Source: an uncultured Rikenellaceae bacterium (GTDB lineage: Bacteria; Bacteroidota; Bacteroidia; Bacteroidales; Rikenellaceae). Taken from it: a stretch of 49,906 nt of DNA. The translations under genes and the position numbers were made by a program. Position 1 is the stretch's first letter. Each line of letters begins with the position of its first letter. Shown here one piece after another: positions 49,715-49,906 of this stretch. Where the stretch lies: contig CALYBN010000084.1 in assembly GCA_944414825.1 (NCBI GenBank), positions 1 to 49,906 on the forward strand, in the 5' to 3' direction. Under the pieces are notes generated by a model. The model made no database searches. It was not told the origin of the DNA and saw only the letters and a list, made by a program, of their open reading frames with translations.

Positions 49715-49748
49715 GAAAGGGCAGCACATCCACACATGCCACCCTTTC
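49715..49748 (-). terminator. Terminator of the TPR-protein gene
   Basis: A stem of about 14 bp including four G-U pairs (outer arms GAAAGGG/CCCTTTC) is followed on the minus strand by TTTT (49711-49714). It ends the partial gene upstream, before the U32 promoter. Confidence 0.7.
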
Positions 49749-49777
49749 CGATTTTTCGACTCGTTCTCTGCGAAGTA

Positions 49778-49906
49778 CTACTTGCTCAGGTTCGTGATCT
49801 GCGTCTTGGCCGTCTCCACGTTGTTGCCTGCAGTCACCAGTTTGTAATACTCGATAGCTTTAGCCTTGTTCTCCGTATTCTGATAAGCGGCTCCAAGCAG
49901 GAAGTA
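49778..49906 (-). CDS. TPR-repeat protein, C-terminal fragment
   Basis: The last 42 residues of a gene whose start is outside the window. They read as a TPR-like helix pair (FLLGAAYQNTENKAKAIEYY) ending NLSK. Such proteins mediate protein interactions, often in the periplasm of Bacteroidetes. Nothing more specific can be said. Confidence 0.75.
   Translation of the reverse strand, partial: YFLLGAAYQNTENKAKAIEYYKLVTAGNNVETAKTQITNLSK

Noticed and set aside
1-49906. CRISPR array, insertion sequence or riboswitch
   Set aside because: No regularly spaced direct repeats, no transposase and no recognised aptamer consensus (cobalamin, TPP, SAM, preQ1) were seen on either strand by reading.

Overview
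The window looks like chromosomal DNA from a high-GC member of the Bacteroidales, most likely Alistipes or a close Rikenellaceae relative (inference). Support comes from TAnnTTTG-type -7 promoter boxes, the lipoprotein and fimbrillin families, a BioG-type biotin pathway, a fused-free arginine operon led by a GNAT protein, and anaerobe defence genes (Fe-type SOD next to rubrerythrin). No rRNA, tRNA, CRISPR array or insertion sequence was seen; the one RNA gene is rnpB.

Layout. 1-3.7 kb: the end of a TonB-dependent receptor closed by a very long hairpin, an AI-2E family permease, then divergent prmA and xerD. 3.7-6.3 kb (minus): a three-gene unit YihY/BrkB - DUF2520 dehydrogenase - kdsC. 6.4-12.5 kb (minus): dnaB, comM, comEC and a THUMP-like methyltransferase, closely packed. 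12.6-16.4 kb (minus): YgiQ-type radical SAM protein, queA, a small membrane protein and RNase P RNA. 16.5-19.1 kb (minus): overlapping bioF-bioG-bioC. 19.3-23.2 kb (minus): DUF454 protein, a RelA/SpoT protein with a decayed hydrolase site, and a glycosyltransferase. 23.4-24.7 kb: divergent sodB and rubrerythrin.

24.9-30.0 kb (plus): arginine operon GNAT-argG-argC-argD-argB. argG carries one in-frame TAA in an otherwise intact reading frame. A strong hairpin lies between argG and argC, and two perfect DnaA-box 9-mers lie around the argB start. 30.1-33.0 kb: a Gtr-like trio (family 2 glycosyltransferase, GT-C membrane glycosyltransferase, GtrA flippase-like protein) for surface glycan decoration.

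33.2-42.3 kb is the most interesting part: a type V pilus (fimbrillin) locus preceded by its own serine recombinase. Between the recombinase and the first pilus gene is an AT-rich segment flanked by inverted repeats resembling Bacteroides invertase sites, with a TATATTTG promoter box just inside the downstream repeat and pointing at the pilus genes. I read this as a phase-variable promoter in the ON orientation. The pilus genes are a DUF3575/OmpA-like outer membrane protein, a DUF5119 lipoprotein, three fimbrillin-like lipoproteins and a 796-residue lipoprotein with a lectin-like C-terminus that may be the tip adhesin.

42.4-49.9 kb is housekeeping: tpiA and lysS (minus), aspA (plus), an RlmI-like methyltransferase and U32 peptidase (minus), and the end of a TPR protein.
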